Below are positions 1 to 7,274 of a DNA stretch of 37,031 nt, piece by piece (positions within the stretch are counted from its first letter, which is position 1; each line of letters starts with the position of its first letter). Below the pieces are notes generated by a model, which had not been told where the DNA came from, ran no database searches, and was given only the letters and a program-made list of their open reading frames with translations. The position numbers were made by a program, and so were the translations under genes. The stretch lies in assembly GCF_000308595.1 (NCBI RefSeq), contig NZ_BAGA01000082.1:1-37031 (forward strand), read 5' to 3'. This DNA comes from Nocardia higoensis NBRC 100133 (GTDB lineage Bacteria; Actinomycetota; Actinomycetes; Mycobacteriales; Mycobacteriaceae).

Positions 1-73
1 GTGATACGAGGATCATCCGAAACGACCGACCTGGCGCAACCACACAGATCAGACGCCCGGAGGGATGCCGCCG

Positions 74-1219
74 ATGAACAGCTTGCGGACAGGGGTGTTG
101 GACCCGGCACTACACCTGCAATTCGGGCCGCCGTTCTTCTTGCAGGCCACCAGACAGGTCGCCGCCGCAGGCGGAGCGGATTCGATCTGGCTGCCCGATC
201 ACCTCAACAGCGCGTTTCCCTCATCGATATGGAACCCGCGGTATTGCGGTGTGGCCAGACTGGGGCCACGGGCCGACGCGATCTACGAACCGTGGACCGC
301 CCTCGGCCATATCGCCGCCAAGAACCGGCGCACCCGACTACGTCTTGGCGTCGGAGTCACCGACGCCGGACGACGCAATCCGGCCGTGACGGCTCAGGCC
401 GCCGCGACCTTGCATCTGCTCAGCCGTGGGCGGGCCATCCTCGGAATCGGCACCGGAGAGCGGGAAGGCAATCAGCCGTACGGGGTCGACTGGACACGGC
501 CGGTGGCACGATTCGAGGAGGCCTTGGCAACGATCCGAGCCCTGTGGGACTCGGACGGCGAACTGGTGACCAGGGACTCGCAGTACTTCCCGCTTCGCGA
601 CGCGGTGTTCGGCCTCCCGCCGTACAAGGGGTCCCGACCGGCGATCTGGGTAGCGGCCCACGGCCCTCGCATGCTGCGCGCCACGGGCACCTACGCGGAC
701 GGTTGGCTCCCGTTTTCTCCGCAAAGCCCCGCACAGTACGGAGAAAAACTCGCCATGGTGAGATCGGCGGCCTCCGATGCCGGACGCGATCCCTCGTCCA
801 TCACTCCGGCGGCACTCTTCTTCGTTCTGACCGCGAGCAGTCGCACACAGGTCGACGAGTTGACCGGCTCGACAGCCGCCAAAGCGTTCACACTCGGTAG
901 CCCCGCCGACGTGTGGGCGCAGCACGGCGTCGAGCATCCGATGGGACCCACGTTCTCCGGCATCCAAGATCTCTTGCCGCAAACCCTCGACGAGGCAACC
1001 GTTCTCAGCTATGTGGAGCGCGTTCCGGAGTCATTGGTCCGCACCTCGTGTCTGGCCGGGACTCCCTCGGAGATTCTCGCGCAACTGGACGAATGGCGGG
1101 ACCACGGCCTCCGATACGTCGTCCTCGCCAACTTGAGCCCTGTCCATCCCCGGCTTCGAACCGGCTTCGGTTCGACTCGACCACTCGTCCGGCTGTTGCG
1201 CGGTATTCGCCGACTCTGA
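74..1219 (+). CDS. LLM-class flavin/F420-dependent oxidoreductase, phthiodiolone ketoreductase-like
   Basis: Luciferase-like TIM-barrel oxidoreductase of 381 residues, the length I recall for M. tuberculosis Rv2951c, the phthiodiolone ketoreductase that reduces a keto group on a polyketide-derived lipid, probably using reduced F420. The central part (RLGVGVTDAGRRNPAVTAQ, then HLLSRGRAILGIGTGEREGN, then PYGVDWTRPVARFEEALATI) closely resembles that protein as I remember it, and so does the later IWVAAHGPRMLRATG. I chose ATG 74 over ATG 65 because the GGAGGG at 59-64 leaves about 9 nt to 74 but none to 65. No polyketide synthase gene lies next to it here, so the substrate is unknown; it may act on another polyketide or lipid ketone. 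The 3' end converges on the hydrolase at 1346. The family call is solid; the exact function is inference. Confidence 0.88.
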   Translation: MNSLRTGVLDPALHLQFGPPFFLQATRQVAAAGGADSIWLPDHLNSAFPSSIWNPRYCGVARLGPRADAIYEPWTALGHIAAKNRRTRLRLGVGVTDAGRRNPAVTAQAAATLHLLSRGRAILGIGTGEREGNQPYGVDWTRPVARFEEALATIRALWDSDGELVTRDSQYFPLRDAVFGLPPYKGSRPAIWVAAHGPRMLRATGTYADGWLPFSPQSPAQYGEKLAMVRSAASDAGRDPSSITPAALFFVLTASSRTQVDELTGSTAAKAFTLGSPADVWAQHGVEHPMGPTFSGIQDLLPQTLDEATVLSYVERVPESLVRTSCLAGTPSEILAQLDEWRDHGLRYVVLANLSPVHPRLRTGFGSTRPLVRLLRGIRRL

Positions 1220-1297
1220 CCGACTCGGCCGGCACTCTGCCGCCCTCGCTCGTCGCCCAGCACTCGGACATCGACGAGGAGACGTCGGCGAGCTTCC

Positions 1298-1326
1298 CGC
1301 GCGGCACGCGGGGATCGCGCCGCGCG
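1298..1326. terminator. Weak hairpin between convergent genes
   Basis: Inverted repeat CGCGCGGC / GCCGCGCG with a 13-nt loop lies between the converging ketoreductase and hydrolase genes. There is no T-run, so it is only a possible bidirectional terminator. Confidence 0.35.
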
Positions 1327-1345
1327 ATGACGCTCCCTGAGAGGC

Positions 1346-2236
1346 CTACTCCGACGACGGGGCGAGCCGGTCGTGGTGCTGGACGAACTCCAGCACCCGG
1401 CCCGCGACCGTCTCGGGGATCTGATTCAGAAGGCCGTGCCCCACATCGGGATAGACCACGGTCTCCGCCTGCGGGAGGTGCTCGGCCAGGCGTCGCACCG
1501 CGACCGCGGGATCGGCGACGACCGTCTCGGCGCCGAAGATCACCAGGACCGGAGCGGTGATCGAGCGGATCTCCTCGTCGGTCAGCAGGCGCGCCCAGCC
1601 GATCTTCATCCGGTACGACAACGCCTCCCTGGCGTAGGCGAGTTCGCGATCGTCGAGCGTCACGCCCGGCGTCAGCCACTCGCCGATCCGGCGCATGTTC
1701 GCATCCGACTTGCCGCGCATTCCGAAAGCCAGCATCTTCAGCAGCACCCGCGCCGAGGGCTTCACGAACACGCCACCGGGCTCGACCAGCGTCACGCTGT
1801 CCAGCCTGCTCGCGTCGTGCAGCGCGACCGCACTCGCGTGCCACGCGCCGTGCGAATAGCCGACCACATGGACACGCTCGACGCCCAGCCCGTCGAGCAC
1901 CTCGTGCAGCCAGACCGCGAAGTCCGCCTCGCGCCGCAACGGCGCGGTCTGCACACTGCGCCCGGCGGTCCCGATCATGTCCGGCGCGTAGACGACACGG
2001 TCACCGCCGAACTGCTCGGCGACATCGCGCCAGTACAGACCGCTGCCGCCGATCGGGTGCAGCAACACGATCGGCGTCCGCGGGCCGCTCCCCCACCGGT
2101 GCACGTGCGTCGGCCCGAACGAGGTCGGGATGTCGACCGCCTCGATCGGCACCGACCACGTCGCCTTCAGGGCCTCATAGGCGCGCAGATATCGCTCCCG
2201 CGCCGCGTCGTTCCTGAACCGCCCGATACCGCCCAC
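1346..2236 (-). CDS. Alpha/beta hydrolase
   Basis: Soluble alpha/beta-hydrolase fold enzyme of 296 residues. The oxyanion-hole segment LLHPIGGSG is at about 58-66, and the nucleophile elbow GYSHG at 126-130 places the catalytic serine at 128. The acid is probably E237 or D242 in GAETVVADP, and the histidine is H267 in DVGHGLL. The substrate cannot be told from sequence; esterase and lactonase-type relatives share this pattern. The start is GTG, preceded by a strong GGAGGGGAGG (2244-2253) at 7 nt. The gene is divergent from cobH and is not part of a visible operon. No signal peptide is seen. Confidence 0.88.
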   Translation of the reverse strand: MGGIGRFRNDAARERYLRAYEALKATWSVPIEAVDIPTSFGPTHVHRWGSGPRTPIVLLHPIGGSGLYWRDVAEQFGGDRVVYAPDMIGTAGRSVQTAPLRREADFAVWLHEVLDGLGVERVHVVGYSHGAWHASAVALHDASRLDSVTLVEPGGVFVKPSARVLLKMLAFGMRGKSDANMRRIGEWLTPGVTLDDRELAYAREALSYRMKIGWARLLTDEEIRSITAPVLVIFGAETVVADPAVAVRRLAEHLPQAETVVYPDVGHGLLNQIPETVAGRVLEFVQHHDRLAPSSE

Positions 2237-2271
2237 GTGTCGGCCTCCCCTCCGTTGCTGGTATCAACGTA

Positions 2272-2283
2272 CCATCTAAATGG
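2272..2283. promoter_or_regulatory. Small dyad upstream of the hydrolase
   Basis: CCAT-CTAA-ATGG inverted repeat 36 nt upstream of the hydrolase start. On the minus strand it overlaps a possible -35 box TTGCCA. It could be a repressor site, but no regulator gene lies next to it. Confidence 0.35.
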
Positions 2284-2550
2284 CAAGTCCGCACCAACAA
2301 AGCGGCCACCCCGCTCACGAACCCGCGCTGGACGCCGCCGGCCACAACAATGTCTGCTGAACGGGCGATGTACGCCTCTCGCTGCGCGGGGTCGTAGCCG
2401 CCGTACTCCGCGCCGCCATCGGCTCCGCCCGGCGACGAGCGACGATGCGGGACAGACCCGACGTCGGCCCCACGACCATTGCCCACCTGGGGATTCGCGC
2501 TGCGACGGTCACACACTCGAGCCGTGCCGGGACCGGCTGTGGGGGCCCAT

Positions 2551-2556
2551 TAGGGT
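2551..2556 (+). promoter_or_regulatory. Leaderless -10 element of cobH
   Basis: TAGGGT ends 7 nt before the cobH ATG, the usual geometry of leaderless actinobacterial promoters. The GGAG directly after it is too close to the ATG to act as a normal Shine-Dalgarno. A leaderless transcript would leave no room for a cobalamin riboswitch. Confidence 0.55.
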
Positions 2557-2563
2557 GGAGCGC

Positions 2564-3199
2564 ATGTCCGACCTGCGTGCCAGCTACCTGACCGACGGGG
2601 CCGAGATCTATCGGCGCTCGTTCGCGACCATTCGCGCCGAAGCCGATCTGAGCAGTTTCCCCGCGGATGTCGCGCAGGTGGCGGTGCGAATGATCCACGG
2701 CTGCGGGCAGGTCGACCTGGCCGGCGACATCGCCTTCTCCCCCGGCGTGGTCGCGGCGGCGCGGGCGGCCCTGCGCGCGGGCGCGCCGATCCTGTGCGAC
2801 GCGAACATGGTGGCCTCCGGCGTGACCCGCAAGCGCCTGCCCGCCGACAACGAGGTCATCTGCCTGCTGCGCGACCCGCGCGTACCGGAGCTGGCCGCCT
2901 CGATCGGCAACACCCGCTCGGCCGCCGCGCTGGAACTGTGGCGTGACCGGCTCGAGGGCGCGGTCGTGGCCATCGGCAATGCCCCCACCGCGCTGTTCCA
3001 CCTGCTGGACATGCTCGACGCGGGCGCGCCCCGGCCCGCGGCGGTGCTGGGCATCCCGGTCGGTTTCGTGGGTGCGGCCGAATCCAAGCAGGCGCTGATC
3101 GAGCACGGCGGCGTCGAATACCTGACCGTGCGAGGCAGGCGCGGCGGCAGCGCCATCACCGCCTCGGCACTGAATGCGATTGCGAGCGAGCAGGAATGA
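2564..3199 (+). CDS. cobH: Precorrin-8X methylmutase CobH
   Basis: Cytosolic enzyme of aerobic cobalamin synthesis that moves the C11 methyl of precorrin-8X to C12, giving hydrogenobyrinate. The 211-residue product has the family hallmarks: the catalytic histidine segment [10 protein letters not shown] (H44), then AFSPGVV, the [12 protein letters not shown] segment, and a C-terminal [12 protein letters not shown] followed by the RGRRGGSA region. Length is normal. The start is ATG 2564, just after a leaderless -10. Its stop overlaps the cobIJ start by 4 nt (ATGA), so the two are translationally coupled. In M. tuberculosis cobG precedes cobH; here no cobG is present and the upstream neighbour is a divergent hydrolase. 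Confidence 0.95.
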   Translation: MSDLRASYLTDGAEIYRRSFATIRAEADLSSFPADVAQVAVRMIHGCGQVDLAGDIAFSPGVVAAARAALRAGAPILCDANMVASGVTRKRLPADNEVICLLRDPRVPELAASIGNTRSAAALELWRDRLEGAVVAIGNAPTALFHLLDMLDAGAPRPAAVLGIPVGFVGAAESKQALIEHGGVEYLTVRGRRGGSAITASALNAIASEQE

Positions 3200-5067
3200 G
3201 CAACGAAGCGGTGGCCGCGGGCAAGCTGTGGGGCGTCGGGCTGGGTCCCGGCGATCCCGAACTGGTGACGGTCAAGGCGGCACGGATCATCGCCGAAGCC
3301 GATGTGATCGCCTTCCACAGCGCGCGGCACGGGCGCAGCATCTCCCGCGCGATCGCCGCGCCGTACATGCGGCCCGGCCAGCTCGAGGAGCACCTGGTCT
3401 ACCCGGTGACCACCGAGACGACCGATCACCCCGGCGGCTACCAGGGCGCGATCGACGAGTTCTACGCCGAAGCCGCCGAGCGCCTGGCCGTCCACCTGGC
3501 GGCGGGCCGTTCGGTCGCCCTGCTCGCCGCGGGCGACCCGCTGTTCTACAGCTCCTACATGCACATGCACCGCCGCTTGGCCGACCGGTTCGAGGCCGAG
3601 ATCATCCCGGGCATCACCTCGGTCAGCGCGGCATCCGCGGCGCTGGGCACCCCGCTGGTGGAGGGCGAGCAGGTGCTCACCGTGCTGCCCGGCACCATGC
3701 CCACCGAGGAACTCACCCGCCGCCTGCGCGACACCGACGCCGCGGCCATCATGAAACTCGGCCGCACCTATCCCGGGGTGCGCAAAGCCCTCGCCGATTC
3801 CGGCCGCCTCGACGACGCCTACTACATCGAGCGCGCCAGCAGCGCCCGCGAGCGTGTGCTCACCGCGACCGAGGTCGACGACGCCGACGTACCGTACTTC
3901 TCCATCACCCTGGTGCCAGGGCCCCGCCCGATCACGCCGTTGCCCCGCACGCGATCCGCACGCACGGGACAGCCCGGCCCGGACGCCGACCAGACCGCGG
4001 GGGCCGGAGCCACCGGGCCGTCAGCGACTACGCCCGGCGTCGGCACAGCCGAGCACGCCGCCGTGAGCGCACAGCGAAGCACAGACGCAGGCGCCGGCGC
4101 CGGCGCGGATCACATCGCCGCCCAGACCTCAGCCGCACAGACCTCGGTCACACAGGCCGCGACCGCGCGGCTCCGCACAGCGCAGACCAGCGCCCAGGCC
4201 GGCGCCGCGCAGGTCAGCGCCGCACAGGCCGGTTCCGCTCGAGCCGTCGAGCCACAGACCGACAACACGGAGTACGCGCAGCCGGAACCGGCGACGGTGA
4301 CCGGCGAAGTGGTCGTGGTCGGCTTGGGCCCGGGCAACCCGGACTGGACCACGCCCGAGGTGCGCGAAGCCCTGGCCGCCGCAACGGATCTCGTCGGCTA
4401 CACGACCTACATCGACCGAGTGCCCGTGCGTCCGGGCCAGCGCAGGCACGCCAGTGACAATCGGGTCGAGTCCGAGCGCGCGGCGATGGCGTTGGACCTC
4501 GCGCTGCGCGGGGCGAAGGTCGCGGTGGTGTCCTCGGGCGATCCCGGGGTCTTCGCGATGGCCGCCGCGGTACTGGAGGAATCGGCCGATCCGCGGTGGC
4601 GGGCGGTGCCGGTGCGGGTGCTGCCCGGCCTGACCGCCGCGAACGCGGTCGCCAGCCGGGTCGGCGCGCCGCTCGGCCACGACTACGCCATGATCTCGCT
4701 GTCGGACCGGCTCAAGCCGTGGGAGGTCGTGGCGCGCAGGCTGTCGGCGGTCGCGGCGGCGGATATGGCGATCGCGATCTACAACCCGGCGTCCTCGCAG
4801 CGCACCTGGCAGGTCGGCGCGATGCGCGATCTGCTGCTCGAGCATCGGGCGCCGGACACCCCCGTGGTGCTCGGCCGCGACGTCGGCGGCCCGACCGAAA
4901 GCGTGCACGTGGTGCGGCTGGCCGATCTGGACCCCGCCGAGGTCGACATGCGCACGCTGTTGATCATCGGAGCCACCACCACCGCTGTCGTCGAATCCGA
5001 TCACGGCACCCGCGTCTACACCTCGCGCCGGTACAGCACCGCCGCGGCCCCTTCCGCGATCCGGTAA
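3196..5067 (+). CDS. cobIJ: CobIJ fusion: precorrin-2 C20- and precorrin-3B C17-methyltransferase
   Basis: Bifunctional SAM-dependent methyltransferase of the corrin pathway, 623 residues. The CobI half spans about 8-245 ([36 protein letters not shown]). The CobJ half begins near residue 369 ([17 protein letters not shown], later [12 protein letters not shown] and YNPASSQR). CobI/CobJ fusion is known in actinobacteria. The odd part is the joint: residues about 250-367 form a low-complexity stretch rich in Ala, Thr, Gln, Gly and Ser (repeated AQTSA/AAQ-type motifs) with no predicted fold. ATG 3196 overlaps the cobH stop. The stop codon at 5065-5067 runs into the dyad that precedes the padR-type gene. 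Confidence 0.95.
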   Translation: MSNEAVAAGKLWGVGLGPGDPELVTVKAARIIAEADVIAFHSARHGRSISRAIAAPYMRPGQLEEHLVYPVTTETTDHPGGYQGAIDEFYAEAAERLAVHLAAGRSVALLAAGDPLFYSSYMHMHRRLADRFEAEIIPGITSVSAASAALGTPLVEGEQVLTVLPGTMPTEELTRRLRDTDAAAIMKLGRTYPGVRKALADSGRLDDAYYIERASSARERVLTATEVDDADVPYFSITLVPGPRPITPLPRTRSARTGQPGPDADQTAGAGATGPSATTPGVGTAEHAAVSAQRSTDAGAGAGADHIAAQTSAAQTSVTQAATARLRTAQTSAQAGAAQVSAAQAGSARAVEPQTDNTEYAQPEPATVTGEVVVVGLGPGNPDWTTPEVREALAAATDLVGYTTYIDRVPVRPGQRRHASDNRVESERAAMALDLALRGAKVAVVSSGDPGVFAMAAAVLEESADPRWRAVPVRVLPGLTAANAVASRVGAPLGHDYAMISLSDRLKPWEVVARRLSAVAAADMAIAIYNPASSQRTWQVGAMRDLLLEHRAPDTPVVLGRDVGGPTESVHVVRLADLDPAEVDMRTLLIIGATTTAVVESDHGTRVYTSRRYSTAAAPSAIR

Positions 5068-5085
5068 CATTCCACTATGGAATGT
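5067..5085. promoter_or_regulatory. Perfect dyad, probable PadR operator
   Basis: ACATTCCA-CTA-TGGAATGT, two perfect 8-nt arms with a 3-nt spacer, ends 26 nt before the PadR-type start and begins at the last base of the cobIJ stop codon. PadR repressors commonly bind such ACAT/ATGT-ended palindromes at their own promoters, so autoregulation is the simplest reading. Confidence 0.65.
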
Positions 5086-5111
5086 CTGATCCGGATCGAA
5101 GGGAGTGAGCC

Positions 5112-5642
5112 GTGCCCGAAACCGCGACCACGCGCAAGACGCTGAACTCGACGGCGGCCTCACTGCTCGGCTTCCTGCACGAGGGGCCGATGTCGGGCTG
5201 GGACCTGGTCACCCTCGCCCAGGACCGGATCGGCGATTTCTGGACCGTCACCCAGAGCCAGGTCTACCGCGAGCTGACCACCATGGCCGCCAACGGGTTG
5301 GTCGAGAAAGGCGAGGCGGGCGCCCGCGACCGCACGCCCTACCACCTCACCGACGCGGGCCGGGAAGCCTTCCTGGAGTGGGTGGTGCGCGATCCGGGCC
5401 CGGAGACCATTCGCGTCCCGCTGCTGTTGAGCATGCATTTCGGTGAGTACATCGGCGCGGAACGGCTGGCCGACCTCATCGCCGCCAACCGCGAGATCCA
5501 CCAGGCCCGCCTGGATCGCTATCTCGCCGAGGACGGCAGGGACATGCCCGCACATCAGCGGGCCACGCTCGAATTCGGGCTCGGCTACGAGCGCGCGGTC
5601 CTGGCCTGGTTCGACCGGCTCCCGGAGATTCTGGGCCACTGA
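5112..5642 (+). CDS. PadR family transcriptional regulator
   Basis: DNA-binding repressor of 176 residues with a PadR winged helix at about 13-80: LLGFLHEGPMSGWDL, then FWTVTQSQVYRELTTMAANGLVEK, then the wing containing RTPYHLTDAGREAF. A helical C-terminal dimerisation domain follows (PadR C-terminal or Vir type). The GTG start at 5112 is set by GAAGGGAG at 5098-5105. The dyad directly upstream argues for autoregulation. The target genes and effector are unknown. It follows cobIJ by 44 nt on the same strand, but nothing shows that it controls cobalamin synthesis. Confidence 0.9.
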   Translation: MPETATTRKTLNSTAASLLGFLHEGPMSGWDLVTLAQDRIGDFWTVTQSQVYRELTTMAANGLVEKGEAGARDRTPYHLTDAGREAFLEWVVRDPGPETIRVPLLLSMHFGEYIGAERLADLIAANREIHQARLDRYLAEDGRDMPAHQRATLEFGLGYERAVLAWFDRLPEILGH

Positions 5643-5840
5643 GCCCGAACTCGGCTCAGGCGTTCCGCCGCCCGGCGAGGCGTGCGGACCGGGGCACGAA
5701 TGAACCTGCGTCGCCGGTCCGGCGCGGCGGATCAGTGGTCACGGGGAACGAGGCTTCGACCCCGAATGGCAGGCAGACCAGTACGGCGGCGGCCGCTGCA
5801 GCATCGATGTCGACGGTTCGAGGCGTTCGGCACGAACTCG

Positions 5841-6587
5841 TCAGGCCGATATATCGGGCGTCGTCAACCACGCCCACGCCGCATCGACCGTCCCGACCAC
5901 CGCTGTCGCGGGAGACGGTGGCGGCCGGTCGATCATGACGACCGGGATCCGCAGCTCCCGGGCCGCCTCGAGCTTCGCCTCCGTCTGGTCGCCGCCGCTG
6001 TTCTTGGTCACCAGGACGTCGATGTGATGACGCGACAGCAGGGCGATCTCCTCGGCGACGGTGAACGGGCCGCGCGCGAGCAGCAATTCGTGGCGCGGCG
6101 GCATCTCGGCCGTGGGCGGATCGATGGCGCGGATCAGGAACCACGGCTCGGTGAGACCGGCGAACGCGCCGACACCCTGGCGGCCGATGGTCAGAAAGAC
6201 TCGGGAGTGGCCGGCGCCGACGGTTCGAGCGGCGGCGGCGAGATCGGGCACCGCGATCCAGTGGTCGCCGGGGCCCGCGGACCAGGCCGGGCGCAGCAGG
6301 CGTAGCAGCGGCACCCCGGCGGCCGCGGCCGCACGCGAGGCGTTCGCGCCGATCGTGGCCGCGAACGGGTGGGTGGCGTCCACGACGCGGTCGATCGCAT
6401 TGTCCGACAACCATCTCCGCAGTCCGTCGGCGCCGCCGAAACCGCCGATCCGGACTTCCCCCTCGGGCAGCCGAGGGTCGCGCACGCGCCCGGCGAGCGA
6501 GGAGACGATGTCGAATCCTTGCTCGCCGGAGGCGATTCGGGCCAGCTCCCGGGCTTCGCCGGTGCCGCCCAGTATCAGGGCTCTCAG
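5841..6587 (-). CDS. cobK: Precorrin-6A reductase CobK
   Basis: NAD(P)H-dependent reductase of precorrin-6A to precorrin-6B in aerobic cobalamin synthesis; 248 residues with the start chosen here. Family features are the N-terminal RALILGGTGEARELA, the conserved DRVVDATHPFAATI, the central FLTIGRQGVGAF, and the C-terminal VTKNSGGDQTEAKLEAA. No ATG, GTG or TTG lies at the expected N-terminus. The codon before Arg-Ala-Leu is CTG (6585-6587), which overlaps the TGA of the upstream gene. A CTG start gives exactly the N-terminus expected for the family. Earlier in-frame starts would add an Arg-rich stretch that merely shadows the gene upstream. Translation is probably coupled to that gene. Confidence 0.9.
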   Translation of the reverse strand: MRALILGGTGEARELARIASGEQGFDIVSSLAGRVRDPRLPEGEVRIGGFGGADGLRRWLSDNAIDRVVDATHPFAATIGANASRAAAAAGVPLLRLLRPAWSAGPGDHWIAVPDLAAAARTVGAGHSRVFLTIGRQGVGAFAGLTEPWFLIRAIDPPTAEMPPRHELLLARGPFTVAEEIALLSRHHIDVLVTKNSGGDQTEAKLEAARELRIPVVMIDRPPPSPATAVVGTVDAAWAWLTTPDISA

Positions 6588-7186
6588 TTGCCGCTGAAGT
6601 AGGCGATGCCGGAGTCCACCAGCGCGGGACCGCCCGCGACCAGCAGACCGATCACGGCGCCGATGGCCGCGCCCGGGATCACACCGACGACGAAACCGAA
6701 CAGGCCGATCAGGCCGCCGATGACGGCGCCGACGGCCGCGCCGAGCGAGGCTCGCTGCAGTTCGGCGAAGAACCACTGCTGGGCACTGATGTCCTGCACC
6801 GCGATGGCATCGGCCCGCGGGGTCAGGGTGAGCTTCGTGCCGGACTCGTCGACGGCGGCGGCGATCTGCACCTCGGCGCCGTCGGTGGCCTGACGCGCGG
6901 TCAGCGGGATCCGGGTGACTTCCTCACCGGCGTCGTTCTTCAGCGTCACCGCGCCACCGTCGGCGTCCAGGGTGAACGCGCCACCGGTGACGGTGGTGAC
7001 GATGGAGCGGCCCGCGTCGGCGATGACCGCGGAGTAGTCGACACCCTTTTCAGCGCCCTCGGCCGCCAGCGGCGTCTCCTCGGTCGCGGCGGGCGGGACG
7101 GCCGGATCGGCATAGCTGGTGCCGGTGGCGACGCCCATCGCGGCGATGGCCATCAGCGCGGTGGCCGCGAATTTCCTGTACTTCAT
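6584..7186 (-). CDS. Secreted protein with glycine-zipper C-terminus
   Basis: Exported protein of 200 residues of a type I recall as common in Nocardia, without known function. A signal peptide occupies 1-26 (KYRKFAATALMAIAAMGVATG, cleavage after SYA before DP). A beta-rich middle follows (about 40-140, TTVTGGAFTLDADGGAVTLK). The last 55 residues are a membrane-compatible Gly/Ala zipper (GAAVGAVIGGLIGLFGFVVG and more). Start ATG 7186 is preceded by GGGAG at 7191-7195. The gene lies between cobL and cobK in the cob operon and overlaps the cobK start. In M. tuberculosis cobM occupies this position. A role in cobalamin synthesis is not suggested by the sequence. Confidence 0.82.
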   Translation of the reverse strand: MKYRKFAATALMAIAAMGVATGTSYADPAVPPAATEETPLAAEGAEKGVDYSAVIADAGRSIVTTVTGGAFTLDADGGAVTLKNDAGEEVTRIPLTARQATDGAEVQIAAAVDESGTKLTLTPRADAIAVQDISAQQWFFAELQRASLGAAVGAVIGGLIGLFGFVVGVIPGAAIGAVIGLLVAGGPALVDSGIAYFSGN

Positions 7187-7208
7187 GGGACTCCCAGAGT
7201 TCGACTTT

Positions 7209-7224
7209 TCCGATAACGATCGGA
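7209..7224. promoter_or_regulatory. Dyad upstream of the secreted protein
   Basis: TCCGAT-AACG-ATCGGA, perfect 6-nt arms, lies 22 nt upstream of the ATG of the glycine-zipper protein and 50 nt after the cobL stop. It may be an operator or an mRNA stem. No regulator can be named. Confidence 0.4.
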
Positions 7225-7274
7225 TCACGCGCTAGACCCTACCGCCGATTCGCTTATGTTTCATGGCGGTTGCG

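Larger units (their letters stand above)
2237..2563. other. 327-nt gap between hydrolase and cobH
   Basis: Divergent intergenic region. It holds the hydrolase ribosome-binding site, the CCAT-CTAA-ATGG dyad and, at its far end, the cobH promoter. A minus-strand open frame across 2290-2420 gives no family I recognise. I see no B12-riboswitch-like leader directly upstream of cobH. Confidence 0.6.

Noticed and set aside
1373..2563. Frame upstream of and fused to cobH (608 codons)
   Set aside because: The first two thirds are antisense to the hydrolase; cobH starts at 2564 with a -10 element directly before it.
2254..2563. B12 riboswitch upstream of cobH
   Set aside because: The promoter fits a leaderless start, and I see no B12-box-like sequence in the gap.
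2315..3106. Long minus-strand open frames across cobH and its upstream gap
   Set aside because: Arg/Gly-rich shadows of the high-GC cobH frame. The part reading [18 protein letters not shown] at about 2340-2410 looked protein-like, but I recognise no family and it has no supported start.
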